From the NCBI GenBank assembly GCA_019649035.1, contig BMAT01007035.1, positions 82,849 to 129,474 on the forward strand: a stretch of DNA of 46,626 nt. The letters run 5' to 3'. Below the pieces are notes generated by a model, which was given only the letters and a program-made list of their open reading frames with translations, was not told the DNA's origin and made no database searches. A program made the translations under genes and the position numbers. The DNA comes from Elysia marginata (Eukaryota > Mollusca > Gastropoda > Plakobranchidae). Positions 46,613 through 46,626 of this stretch are shown piece by piece; the first letter of the stretch is position 1; every line of letters starts with the position of its first letter.

Positions 46613-46626
46613 GGGGGGGGGGGGGG
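46613..46626. repeat. Poly-G run at the window end
   Basis: A run of G closes the window. It may be a real homopolymer or a sequencing/assembly artefact at a contig edge. Confidence 0.8.

Noticed and set aside
1..46626. CRISPR arrays, operons, prophage, defence genes or viral genes
   Set aside because: No repeat-spacer structure and no prokaryotic or viral gene content seen. Direct repeats here are SINEs, MITEs, microsatellites and tandem duplications.

Overview
This is a window of animal nuclear DNA: AT-rich, intron-containing and full of short repeats. Two protein-coding genes can be supported. One is a minus-strand gene in 17 coding exons whose spliced product is clearly POMGNT1, the O-mannose beta-1,2-N-acetylglucosaminyltransferase. 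The other is a plus-strand CABIT-domain protein with an intronless coding region. Frequent TCTAGATC and ACATGTAC words, invertebrate-type tRNA-derived SINEs and the two animal gene families suggest a lophotrochozoan, most likely a gastropod mollusc. That assignment is an inference. No prokaryotic, phage, CRISPR or viral gene content was seen.

Layout. 1-3.2 kb: flank with (TATC)n and TCTG/TCTC microsatellites. 3.24-5.62 kb: CABIT gene (CDS 3622-5619), followed by a 204-bp tandem duplication probably lying in its 3' UTR. 6-24.2 kb: no convincing gene. This stretch holds a 150-bp TA-flanked MITE (7.15 kb), trinucleotide tracts, two hairpins, SINE-1 copies (11.6 and 16.6 kb), a SINE-2 copy (15.1 kb), an assembly gap (12939-13210), an inverted-repeat element (18.2-18.6 kb), a pogo/Tigger-like MITE (18.7-19.1 kb), a TCTAGATC-rich tract and a GC-richer patch with YY1-like motifs (19.2-20.3 kb). 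24.28-39.06 kb: POMGNT1 coding exons on the minus strand, all with GT-AG borders and matching phases, giving 663 residues. 39.1-40.4 kb: upstream region with a candidate 5' UTR exon and ETS-like promoter site. 40.6-46.6 kb: second copy of the 150-bp MITE, microsatellites, and otherwise unassigned sequence ending in a poly-G run.

The most interesting structure is in intron 15 of POMGNT1. The 5' part of exon 16, its acceptor and part of the following SINE-bearing intron have been duplicated, and one copy was later split by a 482-bp TA-flanked MITE. This leaves a decoy exon that still has a good acceptor but no donor. I found no evidence for a wholly new multi-gene system. The value here is a complete gene model, several definable repeat families (three SINE, four inverted-repeat types) and the decoy exon.
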